Assembly (NCBI GenBank): GCA_015680685.1
Contig: MNCI01008656.1
Span: 149,039-213,038, forward strand
Source of the DNA: Gnetum montanum
Taxonomy: Eukaryota > Streptophyta > Gnetopsida > Gnetales > Gnetaceae
Reading direction: 5' to 3'
DNA length: 64,000 nt
The position numbers and the translations under genes are program-made. Of this stretch, positions 11,939 to 22,879 are shown piece after piece. Every line of letters starts with the position of its first letter. Position 1 is the first letter of the stretch. The notes beneath the pieces were generated by a model, which saw only the letters and a list, made by a program, of their open reading frames with translations, had not been told where the DNA came from and ran no database searches.

Positions 11939-13930
11939 CTACTTGTTATTAGAATGGGGGATATCCATCATAGCTAAATGGTTGAGGATGGCAAGGATTA
12001 ATAATTGACAGTGGGGATCCTTGCATTTTGGATGTATTCTAGCTTGGTCATAGTTACCCCATCGGGTTTCACACACTTGATTATAATGAGCATAGTGGGG
12101 TAATTTATACGATGTAGTTCCCGAATAATGAGTTGACCCACTATGATATTTGAGACTATTGGATGGTATGAAAGGATTAGGATGATGCCTCCCATGGTTG
12201 TGTTCATTGGGCCGTATAATTGTTAAAGTATGAGTTGGTGGCCTTGATGAAGTTACATGAGGCGTTGGATTCGAAGATAAGGGTGCACCATAGTGTTGAG
12301 CTTGTGTTGAGTTGGAGGATGTAGTGGCATCAAAATTGTGTTTTCCCTTCTTACGACCATGTATAAAGAAGGGGTGCTTTGGATGTTGAGGAGGCCTCTC
12401 ATTGCTGTTGGTAGTATTAGCACAAGTAATGTTCGTGGGTTGTGGTGGTGGTGCAGACACCTTAGGAACAGTTGGTGGCACTGTGGAAGGAGGGAAAGGA
12501 TGATAATGTTAAAAGTTAGGAGGAGTATAAGGTGTACAAGGTGGTGGTTGTGTTGGAGGAATGGGTTGATAGTATTGAAGAGAATGTTATTGGGGTGAGA
12601 TAGAGTATGGTGGCCCAGTTGGACAAACAAGATGTTGAACTTGATAAGCATTTGGATTTGGATAATATGAAGGGTGCCTCCAGTGTAGGGATGGTATCCC
12701 CCACGACTGTGATTGTTACCACTATGATCGAACACAGTATCTCTGTACGAACTCTGGATGTAATGTGTTTCCCCAATGCTCATGTAAATGTAACAATATT
12801 GGGCATTGGCCCTTGGGATGATCGTATAGGCATATGTTGCATTCATACATATGATTAGTAGTTGAGCACTTATTCCTTTCATTCTTTTTTTCCGAATGTC
12901 TAATGTCTCGCACTTCTTCTTGGGTTGTCAAAAATCTATCTCCAATGGTATTGATAAATTCTTCACACTTTTGATACATCCATTCCAACATCTTATTGAT
13001 CTTTGCCTTGACTTATTCCAATGTTTATTGTGTTGGCAAAGATGATGTTTCCACCTTGAGATTGGTTGATTTCTCCTTTTTATGATCATGGACCTTTGTT
13101 AAGTTGAAATTTTGGTCCCGTTGATGTTTTTCAAGACTCTCCCATCTAGCCATATCTCCTTCTTCTTTCGCTACCTGCTTAATAAGCTCTTGGATTTGAT
13201 GGGTCTGTAGTTTGTATAGTTGACCTTGGGCATACATTCCTAAGGTCTCTCTTATTTCATTACATAGCCCATCAATGATATGGTACATTAGCCTTTCCTT
13301 GGAAAATCCATGGCCTGGACAGTTGTTTAACAGTGCATAATATCTTTCTAAGGCCATGTACAAGGGTTCATGTTGTGCTTATTTTCATCCTTGGATTTGT
13401 TTCCTCAAGGTTGACACTCTTGCATAGGTTTGATATTTTTTGTTAAAGACTTCTACCATTGTTGACCAACGTTTTATTGAATTTGGTTTTAACAATCTAT
13501 ACCATACTTTCGCTTGGTCAACGAGTGTCATAGGAAAGAGCTTAAGTTTTTGCCAACCATTATCAATGTTGTTCCATGTACAAGCATCGTAGAAGGCTTG
13601 TAAATGTTGATGTGGATTTAAGTCATAACCTCCTAAAAAAGTAGGGAAGTTGCTTAAATCGAGCCTGGGTAGATGGCTCTCTTTACGATGCCTATGTGAG
13701 ATTCAAACGGCCTCTTGTATTTGCATTAAGTTTGTAGTGGCCAATAGGGGTTCATCGTCATCGGTTAAGTGATGCTTTCGTGCATTGGGATGACGTTGCT
13801 TTCATTCATGTTTATAAAAAACCCCTACTTCATGTTTTTTACTCCAATGTTCATTGTCATATAGTTCGTTGGTTCTCCAATGAACTTCCTTACTAAGTGT
13901 GGCATTGTTATAGTCTTGTAGGAGAGGCAT
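11939..13930 (-). pseudogene. Element A gag polyprotein, broken by stops
   Basis: One frame of 664 codons runs from the ATG complementary to 13928-13930 (MPLLQDYN) to the stop at 11939. Only a few in-frame stops interrupt it and no net frameshift is needed. In order: an N-terminal charged region; a gag core with LNPHQHLQAFYDACTWNNID and KLKLFPMTLVDQAKVWYR (about 13640-13480); a helical segment ALERYYALLNNCPGHGFS...HIIDGL (13363-13025), typical of the plant retrotransposon gag family; a zinc knuckle CNICLYDHPKGQC (near 12830) with spacing C-x2-C-x3-H-x4-C; and a Pro/Ser/Tyr/Asn-rich tail. The product would form the particle and bind the RNA. Length is almost identical to element C gag (663 codons). 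Confidence 0.85.
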
Positions 13931-14049
13931 TGTTGTAAAGTTGTGTGTGAATTTATGTGTGACTTTCTATAATTATTTTTTCTTAAAGATATATTGTTAA
14001 GTCCTTATACAATGACCTTTTATGATATAACTAATCTAGACAACTAGCA

Positions 14050-14070
14050 CCATCCCCAACAATGGTGCCA
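14050..14070 (-). promoter_or_regulatory. Element A primer-binding site (tRNA-Asp-like)
   Basis: One base inside the 5' LTR, the minus strand reads TGGCACCATTGTTGGGGAT. This matches the tRNA-Asp primer site of plant Ty3/gypsy elements (TGGCGCCGTTGCCGGGGAT, from memory) at about 15 of 19 positions, with every mismatch a transition. Confidence 0.65.
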
Positions 14071-14071
14071 A

Positions 14072-14988
14072 TGATGAGTGGCGAGATATCCCTACACTCA
14101 ACCATACGAATACGAGCGTTTTCACGTGTGATTCAGTCAAACTCTGTAGACAGACTAGTTGTGGCACCTAGATAGTTAACCTTAGGTCGTAGTTTGCTAT
14201 CTTCCCACCTAGATTAGTATTAGTGTTGTCACATATGGTTTAGTCCAGAGTGAGGTGTATGATTTGTTCTTAATCTAATGCTACTCCTAAAGGCAATAGA
14301 AAGAGAGTAATATTAACTGATCTAGGAGAAAAAAGATAAAAGAATCTAATCTAGCCTAAGTGCGATGAGCATCCATTCCTTGACTATCCATACACATCTT
14401 GGACTTCATGCACTACTACCACTAGGATTACCAAGCGCAGATCCTAGGTACGCTACTGGGTTACTAAGTAGTCACACTTAAATGCTCGTAATCAAGTCAT
14501 ACTCATTCTACGTTTTATCGTGAGTTTAAGGATGAGAGAGATTAACTAGGAAATAAATGAATAACAAATAAATAAATAAATAACAAAGTAAATGCTGCAA
14601 TGATGAAGTAATCTCAATCTTTATTGCCAGTCATGTGTGTCCAAGTACGTCACACTCGAATAAAGGATGCCATACAATTACATTCACCACACTGTGGGCA
14701 TACATTGGAAAATATTCTAACTCTAGAGGGATAAAACTACCAGATTCTAGCTACAATCTAACTCTATGTTGTAAAACAAGGGAGAGCTATCTCTTATTTA
14801 TAGAACTAGCAGCGGGCTGTGATATTGCATACACGATATCGTGGGAAGCATGCGATATTGCATACATGATACGCGATATCACGGTTGATGTGATATCACG
14901 GTTGCGATATCGCGTATGCGATATTGTGGCCCATGGGATATCATGACTATGATATCACTATCATAGCCAGGAAATTCATGACTCATCA
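14072..14988 (-). repeat. Element A 5' LTR
   Basis: About 917 bp, the same architecture as the left copy. Palindromes lie at about 14960-14818. The TATA box is the complement of 14791-14802. Many transitions separate it from the left LTR. Confidence 0.88.
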
Positions 14989-15400
14989 ATTAGTTTCATA
15001 ACTACTGAGTCTATTTAGAGTTATTTGTGCCTTGGTGTTGCTAGAGACCATCAAGCACCTAAACCCTATTTGAAGAACACCTTCACATCCCATGATCCCA
15101 AAAATCATAAGATCGAAGGTCCCCTCAATGCTGGTGGTCTGTTCCCAAATGGTTTCCAACACTAGAGTGCTTTGGATCCTTTTCTCAATGCTTGTGAATC
15201 CAAAGATAAAATTGTTCTGCTCCAACATTTTTGGGTTTCCAACACTAAATTTTTTAGGCACTACATTATGCTCTTTAAGTGATTTTTGTAAATTATCTAG
15301 GGTTAATTTATATGTGTGACACATTCCTAATCCCATGATGCATTAAAAGATTATTAAAAAGTTGATATATATGACCAATACAAGGAAAATATTTTATATT
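14989..15400. other. Flank of element A, nothing recognised
   Basis: A 116-codon open frame exists on the minus strand (15336-14986), but it matches no family I know and starts next to an LTR boundary. I do not call it a gene. Confidence 0.4.
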
Positions 15401-15439
15401 CAATTAGTTTATTATCAAGATTTAATAAAAATCCAATGT

Positions 15440-15964
15440 ATATAAAATTATCTTTGATCATGGATATACTATGATATCTCAAAAGTATAATTGATTATGA
15501 ATTAAATTTTAATCGTTTCTCAAAAATTGATGCTACTTCATGGTGTTCTACCACTAATTTTCTTATTATGCACAATTGAAATAGCATTTTAGGGTGATTA
15601 ACGAAATAAGAGATAATATTCCTATCATCCATGAAGTCTAAATATAGGATTCTTGTATATCTTATTATTGAACTAAAGGAGCTAAATAAATTGTTCATAG
15701 AACTCAAATAGGATATTTTCCTACTGATATGAATTTTTTGATTACTAGACTACAATAAAGTTGATCAATAATCCTATATTTTATGAAAGAATGAAGCACA
15801 TCAAAATTTTTGTGTATTATATTCAACATATCTCTGCTAAAGGATTTTTTTCTCCAATCTACATTAACATCAATGATCAACTTGCTAATGATTTCACCAA
15901 ACCAATGAGTGTTAAAAATTTCAAAAATATTATAACTGGATTGAATTTGCAATTTTTGTAATAA
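15440..15964 (+). pseudogene. Ty1/copia RNase H C-terminal remnant
   Basis: The frame at 15761-15961 reads NNPIFYERMKHIKI...DQLANDFTKPMS, a clear match to the copia RNase H end ('NP..H.RTKHI.I' and 'DQ.AD.FTKPL'). Upstream, across stops and frameshifts, a piece like 'EIIFLSSMKSKYRIL' corresponds to 'ALSS.EAEY.AL'. The remainder of pol is absent. AT-rich sequence downstream may be the old 3' region. Confidence 0.75.
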
Positions 15965-16299
15965 TAAATTATGCTTCATTTGACAAATGATGTTAAGGAT
16001 ATTTAAAATCTTCATTTTATTTTATTATTATGTTTTCAATTCTTTCATCACCATGTTTATTTTCACTATATTTTGATATCAAGATCACAGTGTTTTCACT
16101 ACCATGGTGAATAAGTAAATGATATTTTTGTCAATTCATAACTAGTTTAGTTAATGATAGTTATTAACTAATATCATTCTATTACATTCACTTATATTGA
16201 TTTAACTCACAACGCATTGTTTTACATAAATTAAATATTTTTCACAACTTGGACATAGAGGTAAAAGGTATAATACATTTTTCGTTGTCTTAATAAAAA

Positions 16300-16760
16300 G
16301 ATTACTCAACCAAATATCTTGAGAACTTAACATGTTATACATTCACAAGACTGTTCTAGTTCATGAAACATTACTTTTAACCCTATTTCTAAATTTGTGA
16401 TTAGTACTACATCATCTTTAAAGATTATACATCATATCCATGACTCATATACTTTAATAGCATAATTTATAAGTACCTCTCTAATTCACTCTTTTAGTTC
16501 ACCAATAAAAATGCTAATCAATGTTGGTAAAAGAAGAAAGCTTTACTATACTCTTATATTATCATAAACCTAAAAAGATTCTGTAGTTTCTTCATCTTTT
16601 ATTTCAAAAATTAATTCTTTCTATAAATGTTGGATGAAATTGAGTGACTGAGAATCAACTTTAAGTTTGATAAATTTGCTTCATAATTATTCTATTATAA
16701 TAGAATCAATTACTTCAGTAAAATCGACATATAAAATAATTTTTTATCTTATTTACTCTT
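16300..16760 (-). pseudogene. LINE reverse transcriptase remnant
   Basis: On the minus strand, in order and with stops: LYVDFTEVIDSI (usual 'FVDFSKAFDSI'), LLLPTLISIFIGEL (usual 'LSPLLF.I.I..L') and FKDDVVLISNLEIGL (usual 'YADD..L....'). The spacing and order fit a plant L1-type reverse transcriptase, heavily decayed. The YADD-like motif retains its two Asp. Boundaries and the endonuclease part are not recognisable. Confidence 0.65.
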
Positions 16761-17690
16761 TCTTTTTTGAATGCAATATCCTAAAGTAATCAAATAATGT
16801 AGTTTAGAATTATTTTTCCTAAATCCAACTTATAAAATCACAAATAAATTATTTTCTTCTTCTCAAGATCCTAATTTTTCTTCATATAATGATTGTTAAC
16901 AATTTGTAAATAAGTTACTAATCATGATTAATTTTTAATTATCTAAATATGATTTGTCTCCATTTTAACAAAAAGTATAATAGATCTACTAATTATCCAC
17001 TATCTAGTCAAATCATTTTGAGTTTTTTCATTAAGCATTTTACAAGTCTATCTTTAAAAAAACTCTTCATTATATTTTAATAAGTCATCATAAAATCATT
17101 TTACATCTATAACTTTTTTGTTGAATAATTTTTCAATTCTCTCTACTACATCATCATACGTAAGTTATAAAATATCTAAGAGCATGTAACTAATTATGTT
17201 ATTTACCTTATGTGAAATAGATTTTTGTAAATCACTTTGATCTATTCAAATAGAATATCCTTGCTAGAAAAAACTTTATTTCTAAAACATTTCTAAAAAT
17301 TTTGTTCAATGCTTTATCATTTATATTGTAGGTTTTGGTGTTGTTTTAGAAATTTTTTTCTCTTGAAGTAATTTTATGTAGGCTTTATTTCAAAATTTCT
17401 AATCATATAAACTTTTGATTGCTAAATTTCTTTGTACACATTCTTCATCAAACCACTTCTTCCTACTCAAACTTTTATTTAAAAGTAACATTATCTGAAA
17501 CCTTTAACAAAATGTCTACTTATTAACCTTTAGAATTTTTATTTTCAACAAATTTTGTACCTCTTGCTTTAAATATTTTGTATGTGTAGCTATAATGTCT
17601 TCTAATCTTTTTAGCATTGTGTATTATTAGAATACCTTCCTTTAATGAAAAAGTATAGAAAATGGTTTGGACACTCTATTAATTTACCAC
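16761..17690. other. AT-rich sequence, nothing recognised
   Basis: Probably more of the decayed LINE, but no motif can be placed. Confidence 0.35.
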
Positions 17691-17769
17691 AAACTTATAA
17701 GTTGATTTGGTGCAACAACATCTCTTCCAATTCCCTTTGTCCTCCCTATGTATATGTATTTTATAGATA

Positions 17770-18089
17770 TTGGACTCTAGAGAGATGTCTTGGAGGACTA
17801 GAAGATGTTTTGGCTAATGCCTAGGATTCACAGGAGACATCTAAAGATTAGAGAAGACATCTTACTATTTGGATTGATGTCTCAAGTGAGACATCTCAAC
17901 TAAGAAGAAGACACCTTGGATGATACTTCTTCCTAGAACATGACACATCTCAAAAAAGACATCTCCACTATAAATGGGACATCTCAAGCAAGACATCTTG
18001 CTAGATAAGGAGACATCTTGGCATCTAGAAGAGGCTTCTTAGAAAAATAATAGATGTCTTACTTAAGATCTGGGTTGACATAGAGACAT
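17770..18089. repeat. Array of AGACATCT/AGATGTCT boxes
   Basis: About twelve copies of AGACATCT or its complement, spaced 15-35 bp, end at the element B insertion point. The array probably continues into 28136 onward as the 5' LTR of element F, which B split, because B's target duplication joins the two sides. A similar array lies at 44520-44750. Confidence 0.6.
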
Positions 18090-19095
18090 TGATGAGTGGC
18101 AAGGTACCCTTACACTCAACCATACGAATACGAGCGTAGCATGCACGATACAGTCGAACTCTGCAGACTAAATGCCTACATGCCCCATGGAACACTTAGG
18201 GTTAATTATTCATTGTCTTCCCAGACTTACTTGTAGTTGTCACGGTGTATGGTTAAGCAAGTTTGAGGTATATGATTTTTATGGTCTTTTATGTTTTATG
18301 TCTTCTATGCTAAAGGGTGAAGGGTTGAGAAACTAAGTACTAACTCTAACTAATGCACTAAGTCTAAATTACCTAGCATCAACATCCATTCCCACTTACT
18401 GTACATACCCTGAACCGATGCAATCATTTCTACCAAATGCTAATCGTTATTGGGATCACCACGCGTAACGCATGTGCTTAAAATGATCATACTGAGGCAC
18501 TTAACTAGCCTAAGTGTGATGAGCATCCGTTCCTTGATTATCTGTATACATCCTTAAATGCTCGTAATCAAGTCGTACTCATCCCGCGTTACTAGGAGAT
18601 AAGGGTGAGAGAGAAACTAATCACGATGAGCATCCATTCCTTGATTATCCGTACACATCCTTAAATGCTCATAATCAAGTCGTACTCATTCCGCATTACG
18701 AAAATAATAAATAACATGTAATAAATAATAGGTAATAAAATGCTATTCCATGCATTACAAGGTTTATTTGGAAAGCTCGTCTTTATTTCCATACACAACT
18801 TGTGTTCAGGTATAATGTTGCTTGAATAAAGATCTGTTTACTTTGGGACTCCTACTGCAGGCACATGGAAAATATTCTATCTCTAGAGTGATCAATCTGC
18901 CAGAGTTTTCCTACTTCTAGCCTAGGATGAGGAAACAAGGGAGAGCCGCCTCTTATTTATAGATATGACGGTGCACGGTGATATCGCGTACGCGATATCG
19001 TAGGGGAAGACGCGATATTGATAGGGATGCCATATCGCGATGATTGTGATATTGCATACACGATATCACGGCCCATGTGATATTGCATCCCATCA
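18090..19095 (-). repeat. Element B 3' LTR
   Basis: About 1006 bp. On the minus strand the GATATC/CGTACG palindromes lie at 19090-18975 and the TATA box is the complement of 18951-18962. Near 18500-18700 a stretch of about 120 bp containing GATGAGCATCC is repeated, making this LTR longer than A's. Confidence 0.88.
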
Positions 19096-21062
19096 TACCC
19101 CCATGACTAAATGAAAACTTGTTGTCAAGTTCATTACAATAATATCAGGTAGGTATGGGATTATTGACTCAATGGAAACTAATGGGATGACATGTGAACG
19201 GATCATCATTATAAGACACCATGAATGGTGTTCATGACAACAAGGATGAACACATTATTACATTGACATTAGGCCTCAATTGGCAACTGAGAAAGAGAGA
19301 GAGAGAAAGAATTTTTTGCTACTACCAATGCCAAGATTGCACCTTTCGTTGTCCATCCATAAGCACATCATCGATCTTGCTCCTTGCATAGCTGCTTCCA
19401 GCACTGCTCCATTCCAAGTGCTCCCTCCAGATTTGGTCCATTGTTGCATGATTGCCATCTGCACACACAACACAGTCTTGTATTAGCAAGGGTATATGAA
19501 TTATCATGTAATTGATATCTTGCTTCGATGTAACTCCATTGGCTGAGTTGTGGTATGGCTGATTTTGGATTTGGAGATATAATAATGGTGACTACCGAAG
19601 GTGTAGGGGTTAGGAGAAAATCAAAAAAATTGGGCCATGTACCCCCATGACTAATCGTAAACCTCTGGTAGCGATAGAATGGAAAAAAGAATAAGAACAA
19701 GAAGATGGATAACAAGAGACAACTAAGACATCGATGAAATGGATGTCAAGATGGAAATGAACAAAATAAAAGTAATTGAAAAATGTTAAGGGAAAGAATT
19801 TAACTGGTGCACCAAATAGGAATGTCAATGGGTCCTCCCCAAAGCAGGCTCATGCCTTTAATACCCTGACAAACCCACATTCAAAGAGTCTGTAGGCTCT
19901 AGGAATGTCCTTTGGAACAAGAGTTAAAGTCTTAACCACAAGAATTTACCAAAAAGAAAACAATGTATCTACCAAAATATACATTAGTGATACAACCTGC
20001 AATGAGGTGAATAGTGGAAGGAAGGGTGGAGAGAAGAGAATGGAATGGAATCCGAAGAACAAGGTGGTGTATAGCCCCTTGTGTATTTCATGATTAATGT
20101 GACTTGGTAAATCTCATTCCAACTTTGGCCTCAAACCAACCACATCCAGTGACTTCACATCAACACACTTGGCCAACGATCCACTTGAAGAACAAGAATG
20201 CGTCCTCCAAAGAGCCACCACCATTTTGACGAAAGAAAGGATAGAATGGGAAGCAAGAAGGGCCTTAGTTAGAGGGAATGGGTTTGGTTCCATAACCAGT
20301 GCTTGTAGCCCAAGTTTATTTCATCTAAGGGGTGTGCTTTGAATTCTCACTTTCTTTGTTTTCTTTTTTCTTCTCTCTCTTTTTTTTCTTTCTTTTTGTG
20401 TTTTTTGTTTTTATGTGTGAGAACCACACCATGCAAAGACTTGTTATTTTTATTGGCTTAGCTTCCAATAATTGGGTAACATTGGAACAACAAGAAAACT
20501 CAAGAAGAAAACATCCAAACACCCAAAAGAATGACCAATAAAAATGCATCGAGTTTCCTTCAAGTCAGATCCTTTTCAACCTTGAGTTCGTCCTTGGTTT
20601 GAGAGATACCCAGTCATTGATTTGTTAAAGGTCGTATTAGAAAGGGATTGTACATTTCCAAGCCAAGAGAGACCATAGAAATTGGTGGATGAATGGATGA
20701 AGTGAACTCATTGCCTACCATATCAGAAGAACATACCTTAGTATCAACATCATAACCTTAAGGTAAAAATCAAACATTAGCAATCAATGAGAAAAATAGT
20801 TCATACCATCGTGGAGAACACTTATTGTGTAACGAACTTACATAGTGGATGATACACACACAAACACACACAAAAAATGGAAAAGTATAACGATGTTGTA
20901 AAACAAAAACAAGAAAAGTTAAAGAAATTTGTAAAACAAAAACGTGTAAAAAAAATGTGTAAGACAAAAAAGTGTAAAACAAAAATTTGTAAAACAAAAA
21001 TGTGTAAAAAAATGTGTAAGACAAAAAAGTGTAAAAAAAAACTTAAAAGAACTGAGGGCCTC
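19096..21062 (-). other. Element B 3' UTR-like region with polypurine tracts
   Basis: The polypurine tract AGTCATGGGGGTA directly precedes the LTR (complement of 19096-19110). A second full copy is at about 19633-19648 and a third variant at about 21087-21098. A GTGTAAAACAAAAA-type tandem lies at 20880-21050 (plus strand), a CT-rich tract at 20341-20405 and a CA-rich tract at 20848-20877. Around 19830 the sequence GGGTCCTCCCCAAAGCAGG matches the spacer of A (10920) and C (50820), so those spacers derive from this 3' UTR. No gene is supported; open frames here follow low-complexity DNA. Confidence 0.7.
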
Positions 21063-21071
21063 CAATGATTA

Positions 21072-22300
21072 TCATAGGTGGCCATCTCCCCCATGACTGA
21101 ATGGAAAGGGAGAGATCCGAAATAGAGATCGAGGTTGTCTGCTAGTGGAGATGTAATTCGTACTAGCAGTTTTTGGCTCATGGAAAGGTTTTGTTTGTTG
21201 TACATTAACCAATAACCTTTTATCTGAGCTGTCAGACTTGTATATCATCATGGCTCTAGAGGGGAAGGTTGTATAAATAATATAAGGTCCTTTCCACAAG
21301 GTTTGAAACTTTGTACATTGTGGTACATGCATGGGATTTTAGTAAAGGACGTTGTCTCTTGGTTGGTACCTAAACCTTCAGATCCTTAAGTCATGACGCT
21401 ATTTACTATGTGCCTTGTGCAACTCATTTAATGATAGTGCAAAAAATCTATTCTTGTTTAGCATGTTAAAAGTCACTAACCATTGTTTTTATGCTAGGTC
21501 AAGATCCAGGTGAAGTTCGCAAGCCATGGATAGTGTACGGAGTTCATTCTGTATGGGGAGCTTTGGTAGTTTTCCATACACTAACTCATAGGGAGAATAG
21601 CCTGTAGGGAGCTTCCAAGTGGAGCGGTATGCCCAGAGAGCGTTGTTTAGTTTTGTGCTCCAATCTCACCTAAATTTGCTAATTATTTATGTTACCATTC
21701 TTGTAATCTCTGTATTAGTAACCTCAGCTTGACCATTAGCTTGGGGGTGGTAAGGTGTGGTTAATTTATGCTTAACCCCTAAGCATTGCATCAGTTTGTA
21801 GAAGGTTGCACCCGTAAAATGTGTTTCATTATTAGAGATGAGTGCACGTGGCACACCAAACCTATTAACGATTTGTTGTTGTACAAATCATGCTGCTATA
21901 GATGATGTGCAATCTGTTACTGCAGCTGCTTCAGCCCATTTGGTTAAGTAATCAATGGCAACGATGATATATGCCTTTTCATTGGACATCGGTGTAATCG
22001 GCCGCATAAAATATATCCCCCAAATATCAAAGGGTTCTAAAGGTTGAATCCATTGTTGCGGACCCTCCATTCTAGCAGTCATTCCACCATCTCATTGACA
22101 CCATTCATAGGATTGGGAAAAATGATGGGCGTCCTGGAATAGAGTTGGCCAATAATATCCTACAAGTAGGACCTTGGTAGCCGTTCATCTCCCAGCATAA
22201 TGACCCTCACAGAGGCCCTCATGAGTATCTTGGAGAGCTTTTAATTGATCTTTATCAGGCACACACCATCGAACCAAGCCATCAAACTTTATAGAGTTGT
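21072..22300 (-). pseudogene. Element B integrase
   Basis: Minus-strand segments in order: a decayed HHCC zinc finger (about 22260-22100); the core with P.D.WGIYFM, YIIVAIDYLTKWAEA (first Asp, 22088-21888), FGVPRALISNN (second catalytic position, where the usual Asp reads Asn) and HPQANGQAEVTN (with the expected Glu); ALWAYRSTWKLPTGYSPYELVYG; and a C-terminal part with KPFHE at 21332-21072. The domain would insert element cDNA into the genome. Several stops and frame changes show it is dead. Confidence 0.85.
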
Positions 22301-22410
22301 CCTTTAATCTCCATGAAGTACTTGGTTTTGTGAAGAAACTGTTGTTTCTTTCTAAAGTTCAACCCCTATGGTAATTGTTGGGAGATGAGATAAGTAAGAA
22401 TGCCACTATA

Positions 22411-22870
22411 CTAATTTATCTCTATGGGTTGATCATTTACTACACTGGCAAAGAGGGTTTCATTAGGAAAATGATCAGATACAACATATTCTTCCTCTTT
22501 GCTATCCCAACGCAACCGAGATAAGTGATCTGTGACTACATTCTCGGTGCCTTTGTGATCTACGATTGTTAAATTGAACTCCTGAAGAATTACCAACCAA
22601 CGTATGATACATGGGCTAACCATTAGTTTATTCATAAGGAACCTAATTGCACTATGATCCGTATGGATATATACTTTGTATCCCAATACATAGTGCCTAA
22701 ATTTATCTAGTGTAAACACTACAGTCATTAATTCCTTTTCCATGGTTATGTAGCTGAGTTGTGCACCAGTGATACTCTTACTAGCATAGTGAATGTAATA
22801 AGGTCATTTTTGTTCATCTAACTGTGTCAGTACGGCTCCTAAGGTTTAATTAGATGCGTTGGTCATGATG
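22411..22870 (-). pseudogene. Element B RNase H
   Basis: MEKELMTVVFTLDKFRHYVLG, then YIHTDHSAIRFLM and ENVVTDHLSRL are the standard plant Ty3/gypsy RNase H signatures. They sit directly downstream of the reverse transcriptase. The segment before 22743 (usual 'ASD.A.GAVL.Q') is present with stops. The domain would degrade the RNA strand of the RNA-DNA hybrid. Confidence 0.9.
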
Positions 22871-22879
22871 TGGAATGGC

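Larger units (their letters stand above)
8189..14988 (-). mobile_element. Element A: pol-less Athila/Tat-like Ty3/gypsy LTR retrotransposon
   Basis: Two LTRs (8189-9133 and 14072-14988) begin TGATGAGT and end ACTCATCA, giving 8-bp inverted termini. The coding strand is minus, so the right LTR is the 5' one. Flanks read GTTAG on the left and ATTAG on the right, an imperfect 5-bp target duplication (4 of 5). Inside are a tRNA-Asp-like primer site, a gag frame, about 1.9 kb of non-coding DNA with an internal promoter-like module, a truncated 3' ORF and a polypurine tract. No protease, reverse transcriptase or integrase is found. The LTRs and gag match elements B, C, D and E, so A looks like a non-autonomous member of that family. 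Confidence 0.85.

Noticed and set aside
12253-12882. A 209-codon frame on the minus strand overlapping element A gag
   Set aside because: It is out of frame with the gag core and its content follows the Pro/His-rich codons read in another frame; the 664-codon frame explains the region better.
14986-15336. A 116-codon minus-strand frame beside element A
   Set aside because: No recognised domain and no repeat support; kept only as an unexplained open frame.
15495-16015. Minus-strand frames at 15495-16015
   Set aside because: They are shadows of the plus-strand copia RNase H remnant in AT-rich DNA.
20325-21205. Lys- or Phe-rich open frames in 20325-21205
   Set aside because: Low-complexity A-rich and CT-rich DNA of the element B 3' UTR; no domain and no start context.
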